Part shown: positions 25,697 through 33,473 of the stretch, piece by piece
Position numbering within the stretch: position 1 is the first letter of the stretch
Layout of the letters: every line of letters begins with the position of its first letter
Assembly (NCBI GenBank): GCA_017994815.1
Contig: JAGOJY010000004.1
Coordinates: 1-64,000 of the forward strand
DNA: 64,000 nucleotides
From: Acidobacteriota bacterium
Lineage (GTDB): Bacteria; Acidobacteriota; Polarisedimenticolia; J045
Reading direction: 5' to 3'
Made by a program: the position numbers and the translations under genes
Notes under the pieces: generated by a model
The model's database searches: none
What the model saw: only the letters and a program-made list of their open reading frames with translations
Told to the model about the DNA's origin: nothing

Positions 25697-26194
25697 ATGC
25701 GCTCATCTTTCGGCGTTCGTGCGATCACCCTCGTCGTGCTGGCCGCCGCGACGATCTCCGTGCTGGCGCAGTCGCGCCCGCAGCCGAGCAGTTCCAAGCC
25801 GGGCAGCGACCGCGTCAGCGACAAGCTGCGCGGCGACGTGCGCCAGGTCTACAACCACGCGCTGCAGTGCACGCGCGAGCTCCTCGGACCGTACGCCCTG
25901 GGCAGCGACGCCGACGCGCCGAATGCCGTGCCGCAGGGAGAGGTCATCCCGCGCTCGCTGGGGCCGATGGTCAAGGGCGACAAGCCGTTCGCGGTCAAGG
26001 AGGCGCTGGCCTGCCGCGACCTGGAATCGGTCGCGCTGATCGCGTTGGAGGTCACGCAGCGGCAACGCTCGCGCGCGGAACTGGAACGGCTCATGCCCGA
26101 GCTGAAGCGCCGTTTCGGCGCCACTCCGCGCTACGACGGTCGCGACCGCCTGCAGCGCGCCATCGCCGAGCTGGAAGCCAACCTGAAGAAGTGA
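25697..26194 (+). CDS. exported protein of unknown function (165 aa)
   Basis: The ATG at 25697 follows GGAGGAG by 6 nt. The product has a signal peptide (cleavage near SVLAQS) and a Ser/Pro-rich linker. A predominantly helical domain follows, with two Cys (QCTREL and ACRDLE) that could form a disulfide. No family is recognised. The C-terminal half is rich in Arg, Glu and Leu and may be coiled. It is divergent from the membrane hydrolase and convergent with the D-threonine-aldolase-like gene. Confidence 0.75.
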   Translation: MRSSFGVRAITLVVLAAATISVLAQSRPQPSSSKPGSDRVSDKLRGDVRQVYNHALQCTRELLGPYALGSDADAPNAVPQGEVIPRSLGPMVKGDKPFAVKEALACRDLESVALIALEVTQRQRSRAELERLMPELKRRFGATPRYDGRDRLQRAIAELEANLKK

Positions 26195-26199
26195 CCGCC

Positions 26200-26217
26200 G
26201 CGGGCGCTCGCGCCCGC
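26200..26217. terminator. hairpin between convergent genes
   Basis: GCGGGCG-CTCG-CGCCCGC forms a 7-bp stem in the 27-bp space between two convergent stops. It has no T-tract on either side, so bidirectional termination is only a guess. Confidence 0.4.
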
Positions 26218-26221
26218 CGCT

Positions 26222-27349
26222 TCACCAGCCGCGCGCCGGTCGCCACTCGGCGACGATCTCGTTGCCGCGGACGACGTGGTAGCGGTCGTGCTGGGCGGCG
26301 GCGAGGCAGGAGTGGTTGGGAATGATCCGCAGCCGGCTGCCGAGCGGGTGCGCCGCGCCGAGCGGCCCGCGCGAGCGGACGAGCCCGTGCTCCTGCGTCA
26401 GCGACTCCACGCGCAATCCGTCGAACAGGCGCGTGCCGTCCTCCGAGAAGACGCGTCCGAAACCGCACGCGGGATCGACGTGGGTCGGGCCGGCGTCCTT
26501 CGAGAGCGCCAGCGCGCCGGCGTTGATCACCAGCGTGTTGCGCTCCGGGTGCCGGCCGATGACGGTCGCCAGCACGGTGAACGCGCACTCGTCCAGGCTG
26601 CAGCTGCCGATCGCCGCCTGGAACGCGTCGAAGAACACGTAGTTGCCGGGCCGGATCTCCCCGATACCGGCGAGGTCGGCCGCGACCATCGCGGTCGGCG
26701 TCGAGCCGATGCTGATGTCCGGCACCTCGACGCCATCCTCGCGCAGCCGCCGCGCGAACCGCAGCGGCACGTCGCGCTCGCGGTCGGCCTCGGCGCGGAT
26801 CGCGTCGCGCGTGCGGCAGCGGTAGGCCTGCCCGGCATGCGTCAACAGGCCGCGGAACTCCACGTGCGGCGAGCGCGCGAGCCGCGCCGCGAGCCGCAGG
26901 CTCTCTCCCCGCTCCGGGTCGACCCCCGCGCGGCCGGCGCCGCAGTCGAGCTTGAGGTACACCGGGATCGGCCGCCCGTCCGCGCGCGCCCGCTCCTCGA
27001 TCCAGCTCGCGGCGTCGGGGTGATCGATCAGCAAGGAGAGCCGTTCCAGCCCGCGCGCGAGTTCCGCCAGCCGCCCCAGCAGCTCGGGCGCGAGCGGTAC
27101 GGCGTAGGTGATGTCGCGCAGGCCCGCGGCCGCCATCGCCCGCGCCTCGGCCACGGTGGAGACAGTCACGCCGCCGAAGTGCCCGCGCACCTGCAGGCGC
27201 GCCAACTCCGCCGTCTTGTGCGTCTTGACGTGCGGGCGCAGCCGCACGCCGAGCGCGTGCGCCCGCTCGGCCATGCGCTCCGTGTTGCGCTCGACCCGCT
27301 CGAGCTCGACGAGCGCGCAGGGGGTCGCGAGCCCGGCCAACCCCGTCAT
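26222..27349 (-). CDS. D-threonine aldolase/D-serine dehydratase-like PLP enzyme
   Basis: This 375-aa protein has the alanine-racemase-type TIM-barrel N-terminal domain, with the PLP lysine in RPHVKTHK. A C-terminal beta domain carries the metal-site residues HVDPACGFG and PNHSCLAA. This is the D-TA/DSD1 family, which acts on D-beta-hydroxy amino acids. Its ATG overlaps the stop of the upstream dehydrogenase gene by 4 bp. As the last of five overlapping genes starting with a type III PKS, it may process an amino-acid-derived unit, though it could be a passenger. Confidence 0.88.
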   Translation of the reverse strand: MTGLAGLATPCALVELERVERNTERMAERAHALGVRLRPHVKTHKTAELARLQVRGHFGGVTVSTVAEARAMAAAGLRDITYAVPLAPELLGRLAELARGLERLSLLIDHPDAASWIEERARADGRPIPVYLKLDCGAGRAGVDPERGESLRLAARLARSPHVEFRGLLTHAGQAYRCRTRDAIRAEADRERDVPLRFARRLREDGVEVPDISIGSTPTAMVAADLAGIGEIRPGNYVFFDAFQAAIGSCSLDECAFTVLATVIGRHPERNTLVINAGALALSKDAGPTHVDPACGFGRVFSEDGTRLFDGLRVESLTQEHGLVRSRGPLGAAHPLGSRLRIIPNHSCLAAAQHDRYHVVRGNEIVAEWRPARGW

Positions 27350-28218
27350 CCGGAGTGGGCCTCGAGCAGCCGCTCGACGACCACGCCGATGCGCTCCATG
27401 TTCTCGCGCGTCGAGGCGCCGATGTGCGGCGTGAACACCGTGTTGGGTGCCTCGAACAGCGGCGAGTCCCTCGGCGGTTCGGGCGTGAACACGTCGCAGG
27501 CGTAGCCGCCGAGCTGGCCCGAGCGCAGTGCGTCGGCCACGTCCTGTTCGACGATGATCTCGCCGCGGCTGGTGTTGACGAGGAATGCGCCGCGGCGGAA
27601 CTGCGCCAGAGTCTTCTTGTTGATGCACCCGCGGGTTGCCGGCACGAGCGGCATGTGCAGCGACACGAAGTCCGACTCGTGCAGAAGCTCCTCGCGGCTG
27701 CCGACGATCTCGGCAAAATCGGTGAAGTTGACGTCCGGGTGATAGCCGAGCACGCGCATCTGGAACGCGCGGGCGCGCGTCGCGACGGCCAGCCCGATCC
27801 GGCCCAGGCCGAGGATGCCGAGCGTCTTGCCCGACAGCTCCGAGCGCTCGAGTTCTTTCTTGAGCCACTGCCGCTCGCGCAGCGAGGCGTCGGCGCGCGG
27901 GATGTGCGAGACCAGCGCCAGCATCAGCCCGAGCGTCAGCTCGGCCACGGCGGTCGTCGAGGCGTCGGCCGTGTTGCGCACGTCGATCCCGCGCCCGCGC
28001 GCGTACTCGACGTCGATGCTGTCGAGCCCGACCCCGCCGCGGATGATCAGCTTCAGCTTGGGCGCGGCGTCGATCATGTCGCGCCGCACCTTGGTCTTGC
28101 TGCGCACCAGCAGCACCTCGGCGTCGGCCAGCCGCGCGAGGTCGCTCGTGACCTCGCCGAAGCGCGCGAGGCGGTGGGGCATCCGGTCGTCGAACGCGTC
28201 CGCGATCAGGATCAGCAT
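27346..28218 (-). CDS. D-2-hydroxyacid dehydrogenase (PGDH-like)
   Basis: This 290-aa enzyme has the two-domain D-2-hydroxyacid dehydrogenase plan without a C-terminal ACT domain. It shows the nucleotide-binding loop ILGLGRIGLAVA, the catalytic Arg in LVNTSRGEIIV, the Glu region FTPEPPRDSPLF and the catalytic His in TPHIGAST. It interconverts 2-hydroxy and 2-oxo acids with NAD(H). The short N-terminal domain begins MLILIADAF. The start overlaps the FAD oxidoreductase stop by 7 bp and the stop overlaps the next gene by 4 bp, placing it firmly within the PKS operon. Confidence 0.9.
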   Translation of the reverse strand: MLILIADAFDDRMPHRLARFGEVTSDLARLADAEVLLVRSKTKVRRDMIDAAPKLKLIIRGGVGLDSIDVEYARGRGIDVRNTADASTTAVAELTLGLMLALVSHIPRADASLRERQWLKKELERSELSGKTLGILGLGRIGLAVATRARAFQMRVLGYHPDVNFTDFAEIVGSREELLHESDFVSLHMPLVPATRGCINKKTLAQFRRGAFLVNTSRGEIIVEQDVADALRSGQLGGYACDVFTPEPPRDSPLFEAPNTVFTPHIGASTRENMERIGVVVERLLEAHSG

Positions 28219-29357
28219 CGTCCTCGTCCCCCGCAAACGGGCCGTGCGGCGGCACCCCGGGCGAGGGCGGCCAGCCCGTCCAGGCCCAGCGATCGTCGCG
28301 GCGCGGTCCCGTCCACGATCGCGAGCAGCCGCGAGAATACCGCGGGCGACCGGGCCAGCGCCGCCACGAGCCGCCGGCGCAGCCACGGGCGGGCCTGGAT
28401 CGCGAGCAGCGCCCGCGTGAGCTGCCAGCTCGCGCCGACGATCCGCCGGTGCGCGCGCGCATACGGGCGCAGGTCGCCGCGCCGGAGCGCCTCGGCCAGC
28501 GCGAGCGCCTGGAGCAAGCCGGCCGCGAGCCCCTCCCCGGTCAGCGCGTCGACGTACCCCGCAGCGTCGCCGACCAGCGCCACGTTGCCCCGCGCGACCG
28601 CGCGCACGCGCTGCGCGAACGGACCCGCGCCGCGGGCCGATCCGAGGCGCGGCGGCGCCGACAGGCGCCCGGCGAGCACCGGGAACCGCGCGAGCGGGTC
28701 GCGCGGGTCCAGCGCGCCGGCGCCCGCGAGGAACGCGACGCCCACCGCGCCGCGCACCGGCGTGACGTACGCCTCGGCACCATCGGCCCAGTGGACCTCG
28801 ACGAGGTCGGTCCAAGCGCGGGCGTCGTAGTGTTGCGCCAGGCCGTAGCGCTGGCCCCGCGCGGGGCGGCCCGCGAGCCCGGCCCAGCGGCGCACGCGCG
28901 AGTGCAGCCCGTCGGCGCCGACGACAAAGCGGGCCCGCACGCGGCCGTTGCCGGTCTCGATCCCGTCGGCGGCCAGCGCGGTCGCCTGCGTGTTCCACAG
29001 CAGTTCCACGCCGAGCCGCCCGGCCCGCGCGCACAGCGCCGCGTGGAGTTCGGTTCGGCGGATGCCCAGCCCCGGCCCGCCGTCGAAGCGGCCCTCGGCC
29101 GCGGGGTGCGCGCCGGCCGCGTCCACGTAGCGGATCCCGGCGAACGGCACCCCGACGCCGGCCTCGAGCGCAACGCCGAGCCGACGCAGCGCGGCGACGC
29201 CGCGCGGCATCAGCCCCTCGCCGCAGGGCTTGTCGAGAGGTGGCCGCGCCCGCTCGATGACGACGACCGACAGGCCCGCGAGGCGGACGGCGATCGCGGC
29301 CGCGAGCCCGACCGGCCCGCCGCCCACGACCACGACGTCGCGCGCGCCGTCAGCCAC
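28212..29357 (-). CDS. FAD-dependent oxidoreductase (geranylgeranyl-reductase-like)
   Basis: This 381-aa flavoprotein shows the dinucleotide-binding motif VVVVGGGPVGLAAAIA, the PCGEGLMPRG motif and the FAD-contact motif VALVGDAAGYVDALTGEG. The family includes hydroxylases and reductases acting on lipid-like or aromatic substrates. The GTG start overlaps the methyltransferase stop by 8 bp and has no Shine-Dalgarno sequence, so it depends on coupling. Directly downstream of a type III PKS and an ICMT-type methyltransferase, it parallels srsA-srsB-srsC phenolic-lipid clusters, where the flavoprotein hydroxylates the alkylresorcinol ring. Confidence 0.87.
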   Translation of the reverse strand: MADGARDVVVVGGGPVGLAAAIAVRLAGLSVVVIERARPPLDKPCGEGLMPRGVAALRRLGVALEAGVGVPFAGIRYVDAAGAHPAAEGRFDGGPGLGIRRTELHAALCARAGRLGVELLWNTQATALAADGIETGNGRVRARFVVGADGLHSRVRRWAGLAGRPARGQRYGLAQHYDARAWTDLVEVHWADGAEAYVTPVRGAVGVAFLAGAGALDPRDPLARFPVLAGRLSAPPRLGSARGAGPFAQRVRAVARGNVALVGDAAGYVDALTGEGLAAGLLQALALAEALRRGDLRPYARAHRRIVGASWQLTRALLAIQARPWLRRRLVAALARSPAVFSRLLAIVDGTAPRRSLGLDGLAALARGAAARPVCGGRGRC

Positions 29358-29943
29358 GGGGGTTGATCGCGCGCGTGCCGCGGCCCGGCAGCGGGACCAG
29401 CCGCGGGCGCGCGCCGAGCGCCGCCTCGTAATCCTGGTCCGCCGCGAGCGCGCGCTCCTCGATGCGGATGCGCCGCACGAGCAGCGCCCCGTTGGCCGCG
29501 CTGGCGAGCACGGCCGTGATCCACGCGCCGTGGATCAGCGGCAGCGAGACGATCTCGAGGATGATCCCGAGGTAGTTCGGGTGGCGCAGGAACCGGTAGG
29601 GGCCGCGGGCCACCGGGGCCTCGCCGGGGACGGTCACCACGCGAGCGGTCCAGCGCGGCCCGAGCGTCCAGATCGCCGAGAACCGCAACGCCTGCCCGGC
29701 GAGGAACAGCGCCGCGGCCGGGACCGCGAGCGCGGCGACGAGCGGTCGCGCGAGCACGAGCACCTCCAGCGGCGCGGCGACCAGCCAAGCGCCGTGGACC
29801 AGCGCCATCGCCGGCAGGTCGTTGCGCGCCTCGCGCGCGCCGCGGCGCAAGAGGGCGCGCACGTTGCGCCGCGAGACCGCCAGTTCGATCAGCCGCTGCA
29901 GCGCGACCGCGAGGACCAGCGCGACGAACACCGCCCGGCTCAT
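29350..29943 (-). CDS. isoprenylcysteine carboxyl methyltransferase-family protein
   Basis: This 197-aa membrane protein has four or five helices and the ICMT signature ARGPYRFLRHPNYLGI near its C-terminus, with the conserved RIEERAL segment. The ATG at 29943 lies 7 nt after the PKS stop. Homologues next to type III PKS genes (BpsB in Bacillus, SrsB in Streptomyces) methylate alkylpyrones or alkylresorcinols. Here the same role is the simplest reading: O-methylation of the PKS product at the membrane. Confidence 0.9.
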   Translation of the reverse strand: MSRAVFVALVLAVALQRLIELAVSRRNVRALLRRGAREARNDLPAMALVHGAWLVAAPLEVLVLARPLVAALAVPAAALFLAGQALRFSAIWTLGPRWTARVVTVPGEAPVARGPYRFLRHPNYLGIILEIVSLPLIHGAWITAVLASAANGALLVRRIRIEERALAADQDYEAALGARPRLVPLPGRGTRAINPRG

Positions 29944-29950
29944 CCGCCGC

Positions 29951-30994
29951 TCACCATTCCAGGAGCACCAGCTCGGAGCAGAACCCCGGCCCCATCGCGA
30001 ACAAGAGCCCCCGGCTGCCCGGGGCCGGCGCGAGCGCCAGCGTGTCGCCGAGGACGAACAGCACCGAGGCCGAGGACAGGTTGCCGACCTCGCGCAGGCT
30101 CTTCCACGCCAGGTCCAGCGCGCCATTGTCGATGCCGAGGCTCTCGCGGACCGCCTCCAGCACCTTCGGGCCGCCGGGATGGCCGATCCAGAGATCGATG
30201 TCGCCGCGCGCGAGATCGTGCGCGCGGAGGAACTCGTCCACGTCGGGGCCGAGCCGCAGTCGGACCAGTTCCGGGACCGCGGAGGACAGGATGATCCCGA
30301 ACCCCCGCTCGGAGATCTTCCAGCCCATCAGCCCCTCGGTCTCGGGGTAGAACACCGAGCGCGTGGCGACGACGCGCGGGCCGCGCGCCGGCCGCCGCGC
30401 TCCCGTGACGACGACCGCCGCCGCGCCGTCCCCGAACAGGCCCGACGCGATCAGATTCGCGAGCGAGAGGTCCTCGCGCTGCAGCGTCAGGGAGCACAGC
30501 TCGACCGACAGCAGCACCGCGACCTCGTCCGGGAAGGCGCGGACGTAGTCCGCGGCGCGGGCGATCCCGGCCGCGCCGGCGACGCAGCCGAGCCCGAAGA
30601 TCGGCACGCGCTTGACGTGCGGCGGCAGGCCGAGCCGGTTCATCAGCAGGGCGTCGATCGAGGGCGTCGCGACGCCGGTGATCGTGGCGAAGAACAGCGC
30701 CGAGACGTCGCCGGGCCCGAGCCCCGCGGCTTCGAGGGCGCCGCGGACCGCCCGCTCCCCCACGTCGAGCGCCGCCTCGACCCACAGCGAGTTCGCCTCG
30801 CCCCACGTCCTGAGCGCCGTGTAGCGCTCTTTCGGCAGGGCCAGGTAGCGGCCGCCGACCATGACGTTGCGGTGCAGACCGGCGAGCCGCCCGATCGCCG
30901 GGACACCGCCCCAGTGCTCGCAGAACGCCTCGATCAACGTTTCCTGGTCGTAGTAGTGGGGCGGCAACGCCGTCCCCACGGCGGCGATCCGCAC
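29951..30994 (-). CDS. type III polyketide synthase
   Basis: This 347-aa chalcone-synthase-fold enzyme has its complete catalytic triad: Cys137 in [11 protein letters not shown], His272 in IGHPGGPK and Asn305 in [11 protein letters not shown]. The GTG start is preceded by GGAGGTGAT, the best ribosome site in the window. Bacterial enzymes of this type extend fatty acyl-CoA with malonyl-CoA to alkylresorcinols or alkylpyrones; here that is inferred from the methyltransferase and flavoprotein partners. It is the first gene of a five-gene overlapping operon. A 14-bp palindrome lies upstream. Confidence 0.94.
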   Translation of the reverse strand: MRIAAVGTALPPHYYDQETLIEAFCEHWGGVPAIGRLAGLHRNVMVGGRYLALPKERYTALRTWGEANSLWVEAALDVGERAVRGALEAAGLGPGDVSALFFATITGVATPSIDALLMNRLGLPPHVKRVPIFGLGCVAGAAGIARAADYVRAFPDEVAVLLSVELCSLTLQREDLSLANLIASGLFGDGAAAVVVTGARRPARGPRVVATRSVFYPETEGLMGWKISERGFGIILSSAVPELVRLRLGPDVDEFLRAHDLARGDIDLWIGHPGGPKVLEAVRESLGIDNGALDLAWKSLREVGNLSSASVLFVLGDTLALAPAPGSRGLLFAMGPGFCSELVLLEW

Positions 30995-31051
30995 ATCACC
31001 TCCGGGCTCGCGAATGCAAGACCATACACCCGCGCCCGGCGTTTAACATTT

Positions 31052-31065
31052 CGTTACTCGTAACG
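31052..31065. promoter_or_regulatory. operator-like palindrome upstream of PKS operon
   Basis: CGTTAC-TC-GTAACG is a perfect inverted repeat in a relatively AT-rich stretch between the divergent PKS operon and the small membrane gene. A TATGGT box near 31010-31020 on the minus strand could be the PKS -10. Confidence 0.45.
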
Positions 31066-31105
31066 TCCCGCGCGCCGGACGCATCTTGGCCGCGGAGGTG
31101 CTGCG

Positions 31106-31330
31106 ATGAACGTGGAGTGCGCCGTGCGGGCCCTGGCCGGGACCTTCGTCCTGGCGAGCCTCGCGCTGGGTTACTTCGTCCACCCTGGCTTTTTCCTTTT
31201 CACCGCCTTCGTCGGGCTCAACCTGCTGCAATCGGCGTTCACCGGCTTCTGCCCGGCGGCGATGATCTTCCGCAAGCTGGGCTGCCGCGGCGACTTCTGC
31301 GGCGTCGGGGCGCGCTCCGGCGCCTCGTAG
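31106..31330 (+). CDS. YgaP-like transmembrane protein (DUF2892)
   Basis: This 74-aa inner-membrane protein has two helices and the typical DUF2892 ending [19 protein letters not shown]. In some relatives this segment is fused to a rhodanese domain; here it stands alone. GGAGGT precedes the ATG. Its role is unknown. Confidence 0.85.
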   Translation: MNVECAVRALAGTFVLASLALGYFVHPGFFLFTAFVGLNLLQSAFTGFCPAAMIFRKLGCRGDFCGVGARSGAS

Positions 31331-31380
31331 ACCGCGGCCGGCCAACCGGCGGGTTACTCGCCGCGGGCGCGCGCTCGGGC

Positions 31381-31386
31381 TATAAC
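31381..31386 (+). promoter_or_regulatory. -10 box of a probable leaderless mRNA
   Basis: TATAAC lies 6 nt before the ATG at 31393 and no Shine-Dalgarno sequence is present between them. Confidence 0.45.
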
Positions 31387-31392
31387 CGGCCC

Positions 31393-33420
31393 ATGGACGT
31401 GCGCAACCGCCTCGGCTCCGAGAAGAGCCCGTACCTGCTCCAGCACAAAGACAACCCGGTGGGTTGGTACCCCTGGGGCGACGAGGCGTTCGCCGCGGCG
31501 AAGGCGGCCGACCGGCCGATCTTCCTGTCGATCGGTTACTCGACCTGCCACTGGTGCCACGTCATGGAGCGGGAGAGCTTCGAAGACCACGAGGTCGCCG
31601 AGCGGCTGAACGAGTTCTTCATCCCGGTCAAGGTGGACCGGGAGGAACGGCCCGACGTCGATGCCGTTTACATGGAGGCCGTGCAGGCCCTGACCGGGCA
31701 GGGCGGCTGGCCGATGTCGGTCTTTCTCACGCCCGACGGACGGCCGTTCTTCGCCGGGACGTATTTCCCCAAGCCGGCGTTCCTCAAGGTGCTCGCGCGG
31801 CTGCGGCAGGCGTGGACCGAGAACCGCAACCTGGTCGAGGAACAGGGGCAGATGCTCGCCGACGCCGTCGCGCGCCACGGACGGCAGCGGCGCGCGGGCG
31901 ACCTCGACGAGTCGGTCCTGGTCGCCTTCCTCGACTCGTGGACCGAGCGCTTCGACCCGCAGCACGGCGGGATCGGCGGCGCGCCGAAGTTCCCGCACGC
32001 CTACGACATCCAGCTGCTCTTGCGGATTCACCGGCGCGCGGGCCGCAGCGACGCGCTGGCGATGGCGCGCAAGACGCTGGACGAGATGGCCCGCGGCGGG
32101 ATCTACGACCACCTCGGCGGCGGGTTCCACCGCTACAGCGTCGATGGCGAGTGGTTCGTCCCGCACTTCGAGAAGATGCTCTACGATCAGGCCTCGCTGG
32201 CGACGGCGTACGTCGAGGGCTGGCAGGTCACCGGCCAGCGCGAGTACGCGATCGTGGCGCGCGAGATCCTCGACTACGTGCTGCGCGACCTGTGCCACCC
32301 CGAGGGCGGCTTCTACTCCGCGGAAGACGCCGACTCCGAGGGCGAGGAGGGGAAGTTCTACGTCTGGACCGCGGCGGAGCTGCGCTCGCTGCTCGACGAG
32401 CGCGAGCACCGGGACCTCGTCGAGGCGTACGGCGTGACGGACGCCGGCAACTGGGAAAACGGCGCCAACATCCTGCGCCTCGTCGGCCCGCATTCGCGCT
32501 CCGGGCGCAGCGCCGAGCTGACCTGGGGCATGCGCAAACTGTTCGAGGCGCGGCAGAAGCGCGTGCGGCCGCACCTCGACGACAAGGTGCTGACCGACTG
32601 GAACGGCTTGATGATCGCCAGCATGGCGCGCGCGGGCCGCGCGCTGCGCGAGCCGCGCTACGTCCACGCGGCGGCGAGCGCGGCGCGCTTCGTGCTGGCG
32701 CGCTGCCGGGCGGATGGTGCGCTGCGCCACCGCTGGCGCGACGGCGAGGCCGCGATCGACGCCTTCCTCGACGACTACGCGTTCCTGGTCCACGGGCTGA
32801 TCGAGCTGTACCAGGCGACGTTCGAGCCGGAGTGGCTCGAGACCGCGGCGGAGCTGCACGAGTTGCAGGACGAGCGTTTTTTCGACGATGTCGGGGCCGA
32901 CTACTTCTTCACCGCGCACCCCGAGCACCCTCCCGAGGGCCCGGCGCGGCTTTCGGCGCGGCGCGTGGAGCAGCTCGACAACGTCGTCCCCGCGGGCCGC
33001 TCCGTGACCGCGCTGAACGCGCTGCGCCTCGCGGGCCTCCTAGCCCGCGCGGACCTGCGCCGCCGCGCGGACGCGGTCTTCGAATCGACGCCCGAGGTCG
33101 TCACGCGGCACCCCGGGGCGTTCTCGCAGCTTCTCGTCGCGCTCGATTTCGCGCTCGACCGCTCCAAGGAGATCGCCGTCGTCGGGCCGTTGCAGGACGA
33201 GGCGACGCTGCGGATGCTCGACGCGGTCGGCGGCGGGTTCCGGCCGAACCAGGTCATCGCCGCGGGCTCGCCGGGGAGCGCGCGCGTGCCGCTTCTGCGC
33301 GGCCGCCAACTGCGCGAGGGCCGTCCGACGGCGTACGTCTGCGAGAACCACGCCTGCCAGGCACCGACCACGGATCCCGAACAGGCCGCGCGCCTCGCCG
33401 ACTCCCACAACCGCTACTAA
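31393..33420 (+). CDS. thioredoxin-domain protein of the YyaL/DUF255 family
   Basis: This 675-aa cytoplasmic protein has an N-terminal thioredoxin-like domain with the signature [18 protein letters not shown] (Cys-x2-Cys). A long (alpha/alpha)6-barrel follows, related to N-acylglucosamine epimerases. The segments [13 protein letters not shown] and [10 protein letters not shown] are diagnostic. Biochemical activity is not established for this widespread family (human SPATA20, Bacillus YyaL). It appears to be a single-gene unit ending in a perfect 12-bp palindrome 3 bp after the stop. Confidence 0.93.
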   Translation: MDVRNRLGSEKSPYLLQHKDNPVGWYPWGDEAFAAAKAADRPIFLSIGYSTCHWCHVMERESFEDHEVAERLNEFFIPVKVDREERPDVDAVYMEAVQALTGQGGWPMSVFLTPDGRPFFAGTYFPKPAFLKVLARLRQAWTENRNLVEEQGQMLADAVARHGRQRRAGDLDESVLVAFLDSWTERFDPQHGGIGGAPKFPHAYDIQLLLRIHRRAGRSDALAMARKTLDEMARGGIYDHLGGGFHRYSVDGEWFVPHFEKMLYDQASLATAYVEGWQVTGQREYAIVAREILDYVLRDLCHPEGGFYSAEDADSEGEEGKFYVWTAAELRSLLDEREHRDLVEAYGVTDAGNWENGANILRLVGPHSRSGRSAELTWGMRKLFEARQKRVRPHLDDKVLTDWNGLMIASMARAGRALREPRYVHAAASAARFVLARCRADGALRHRWRDGEAAIDAFLDDYAFLVHGLIELYQATFEPEWLETAAELHELQDERFFDDVGADYFFTAHPEHPPEGPARLSARRVEQLDNVVPAGRSVTALNALRLAGLLARADLRRRADAVFESTPEVVTRHPGAFSQLLVALDFALDRSKEIAVVGPLQDEATLRMLDAVGGGFRPNQVIAAGSPGSARVPLLRGRQLREGRPTAYVCENHACQAPTTDPEQAARLADSHNRY

Positions 33421-33423
33421 ATA

Positions 33424-33450
33424 GGGGGACAGGTGGAACACCTGTCCCCC
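33424..33450. repeat. perfect 27-bp palindromic element, copy 1
   Basis: GGGGGACAGGTG-GAA-CACCTGTCCCCC forms a perfect 12-bp stem with a 3-nt loop. It lies between the YyaL-like gene and a convergent gene, 3 bp past a stop codon. A copy with identical core and loop is at 60482-60510. Confidence 0.85.
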
Positions 33451-33473
33451 GTCGTCAGAGGCGACTGTCCCGC

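Noticed and set aside
22005-25706. A single 1,233-aa protein covering the S9 peptidase and upstream region
   Set aside because: The part upstream of 24059 is a shadow of the membrane hydrolase gene in another frame. The signal peptide and AAGGAGA box fix the true start at 24059.
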